14,662 bases of DNA, taken from positions 1-14,662 of the forward strand of contig JBDIAR010000086.1 in NCBI GenBank assembly GCA_039812545.1, read 5' to 3'. This DNA comes from JBDIAR01 sp039812545 (GTDB lineage Bacteria; Actinomycetota; Actinomycetes; Actinomycetales; Dermatophilaceae). Below, piece by piece: positions 13,719 through 14,662 of this stretch. Position 1 is the first letter of the stretch. Every line of letters begins with the position of its first letter. The notes beneath the pieces were generated by a model. The model made no database searches. It worked only from the letters and a program-made list of their open reading frames with translations, and was not told where the DNA came from. The translations under genes were made by a program, and so were the position numbers.

Positions 13719-14132
13719 GTGGCCGCGCGCACCAAGGCACGCAAGCGGGCCCTCGACGTCCTCTTCGAGGCCGACCAACGCGGCCTGAACGCCGAACGGC
13801 TGCTCGACCAGCGGCTCGGGACGCCGGAGGACCCGGCGGGCCGCAACCCGTACACCGCCGAACTCGTCCGCGGGGTCATCGCCCACTGGGTTCAACTCAA
13901 CGACGCGCTCGCGACCTACTCCCAGGGCTGGACGATCGATCGAATGCCGGCCGTGGACCGGTGCGCGCTGCGCCTCGGGGCGTACGAGGTGCTCTACCGC
14001 GACGACGTCCCGGACGCCGTCGCCATCGCCGAGGCCGTCGCCCTGGTCAAGGACCTCTCCACCGCGGAGTCGCCGGCCTTCGTCAACGGTCTTCTCGCCC
14101 GGATCTCGGAGATCAAAGCCACACTGGTCTGA
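13719..14132 (+). CDS. nusB: Transcription antitermination factor NusB
   Basis: A 137-residue all-helical NusB, the RNA-binding partner of NusE/S10 in rRNA antitermination. It begins MAARTKARKRALDVLFEADQ, with the Arg-rich N-terminal helix that contacts boxA RNA. The family core follows as NPYTAELVRGVIAHWVQLND and then IDRMPAVDRCALRLGAYEVL, with the closing SPAFVNGLLARI. Length and motifs are normal. The GTG at 13719 begins directly at the conserved first helix. No strong ribosome binding site is seen, so translation may depend on efp read-through across the 38-nt gap. Its stop codon shares one base with the ATG of the next gene (TGATG). Confidence 0.96.
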   Translation: MAARTKARKRALDVLFEADQRGLNAERLLDQRLGTPEDPAGRNPYTAELVRGVIAHWVQLNDALATYSQGWTIDRMPAVDRCALRLGAYEVLYRDDVPDAVAIAEAVALVKDLSTAESPAFVNGLLARISEIKATLV

Positions 14133-14662
14133 TGTCGCGCGACTCGGATTCGGTCGGGTCCGGGATGCTGGCAGCGCATTTCCGTCAGCACTTCGGGTAC
14201 CGGGACCACCTCTACGGCATCCTGCTGGCCGCGTTGGCCGATGACCTGGAGGCGGGCGGCCCCACCGCCGGCATCTGCCGCGACCAGTTGCGGGCGACGC
14301 GGGCCGACGCCGTCCAGCTGCGGCTGCTCGCCGGCATCTTCGAGTTCGTCCTGGCCGGCGAGGCTCCCGAGCTCACCCGCCTCTACCCGTGCCTGGGCGG
14401 GTATGCCGATCCGCACGACGCGTGGGCGAGCGTACGTCCCGTGCTGGCTCGCCATCCCGAGGCCCTGCGGCAGGCCCTGGCGAGTCCGCCGCAGACCAAC
14501 GAGGTGGGCCGGTCCGCCTGCCTCGCGGTGGGCCTGTTCGCCGCCGTCCGGGACCACGGTCTCCACCGGATCAGGCTGCTCGAACCCGGCGCTCGTCGTG
14601 CACGCGATCTCGCCCGTGGTGTGGTGCTCCACACTCATCGTCCTTGGCCTCTGGGCCGCCGC
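14132..14662 (+). CDS. DUF2332-family protein, partial and possibly disrupted
   Basis: 177 codons are present before the right edge. Residues 1-151 match what I know of DUF2332 proteins: an N-terminal helical region starting MLAAHFRQHFGYRDHLYG, a cysteine/leucine-rich middle (FVLAGEAPELTRLYPCLGGY), and the hallmark PPQTNEVGRSACLAVGLFAA (119-138) followed by RIRLLE. Family members then continue with a Gly-Ala-Ser-Ala-Gly-Leu-Asn-like block resembling a methyltransferase SAM loop. Here the frame instead reads PGARRARDLARGVV and is Arg-rich to the edge, which suggests a frameshift, a rearrangement or a sequence error near 14585. The function is unknown. The ATG at 14132 overlaps the nusB stop by 1 nt, so the two are translationally coupled. 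Confidence 0.7.
   Translation, partial: MSRDSDSVGSGMLAAHFRQHFGYRDHLYGILLAALADDLEAGGPTAGICRDQLRATRADAVQLRLLAGIFEFVLAGEAPELTRLYPCLGGYADPHDAWASVRPVLARHPEALRQALASPPQTNEVGRSACLAVGLFAAVRDHGLHRIRLLEPGARRARDLARGVVLHTHRPWPLGRR

Overview
The window is high-GC DNA (about 70 percent G+C by eye) with GTG starts, tightly packed operons and 1- to 4-nt gene overlaps. The linked efp and nusB genes carry an actinobacterial-type EF-P loop (PGKGPA). I infer a high-GC actinobacterium and would not name a genus. The sequence starts inside one gene and ends inside another, and it holds no rRNA, tRNA, IS element or CRISPR array that I can see.

Left part (1-4535, minus strand, plus a divergent LysR gene at 4666-5652): five genes in one direction look like a catabolic operon. 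In transcription order they are a ketopantoate-reductase-family dehydrogenase, a MaoC-type hydratase, a family III (CaiB/BaiF) CoA-transferase, a Gfo/Idh/MocA oxidoreductase and a type II 3-dehydroquinate dehydratase (aroQ type). The 130-nt divergent region carries a symmetric T-N11-A box, typical of LysR regulation. I cannot name the substrate; the set implies redox steps, CoA activation of an acid, (de)hydration of a CoA thioester, and a link to quinate/dehydroquinate-like compounds. Downstream, a further minus-strand gene runs off the left edge. It has its own promoter region with a near-perfect CRP/GlxR-type palindrome.

Middle (5658-9975, minus strand): a histidine kinase and a NarL/LuxR-type response regulator overlap by 4 nt. 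The regulator overlaps an RluA-family pseudouridine synthase by another 4 nt, and cystathionine gamma-synthase (metB) follows within about 10 nt. A signalling pair thus seems to share a transcript with two housekeeping-type enzymes. The kinase has an unusual Thr/Pro-rich segment after its first membrane helix.

Right-middle (10116-11841, plus strand): an ABC-2 type exporter (ATPase plus six-helix permease) is divergent from the two-component system. A perfect 10-bp inverted repeat lies between them and is the natural candidate operator. A strong bulged hairpin follows the permease.

Right part (11987-14662, plus strand): a tandem-domain GNAT acetyltransferase, then efp behind a leader containing a 12-bp repeat array, then nusB, then a DUF2332-family gene. 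The DUF2332 match collapses about 78 nt before the window edge.

Across the window the heptamer GTATGCC/GGCATAC occurs about 19 times in all reading frames, on both strands and between genes. Base composition predicts about 1-2. This is the most unusual global signal here.
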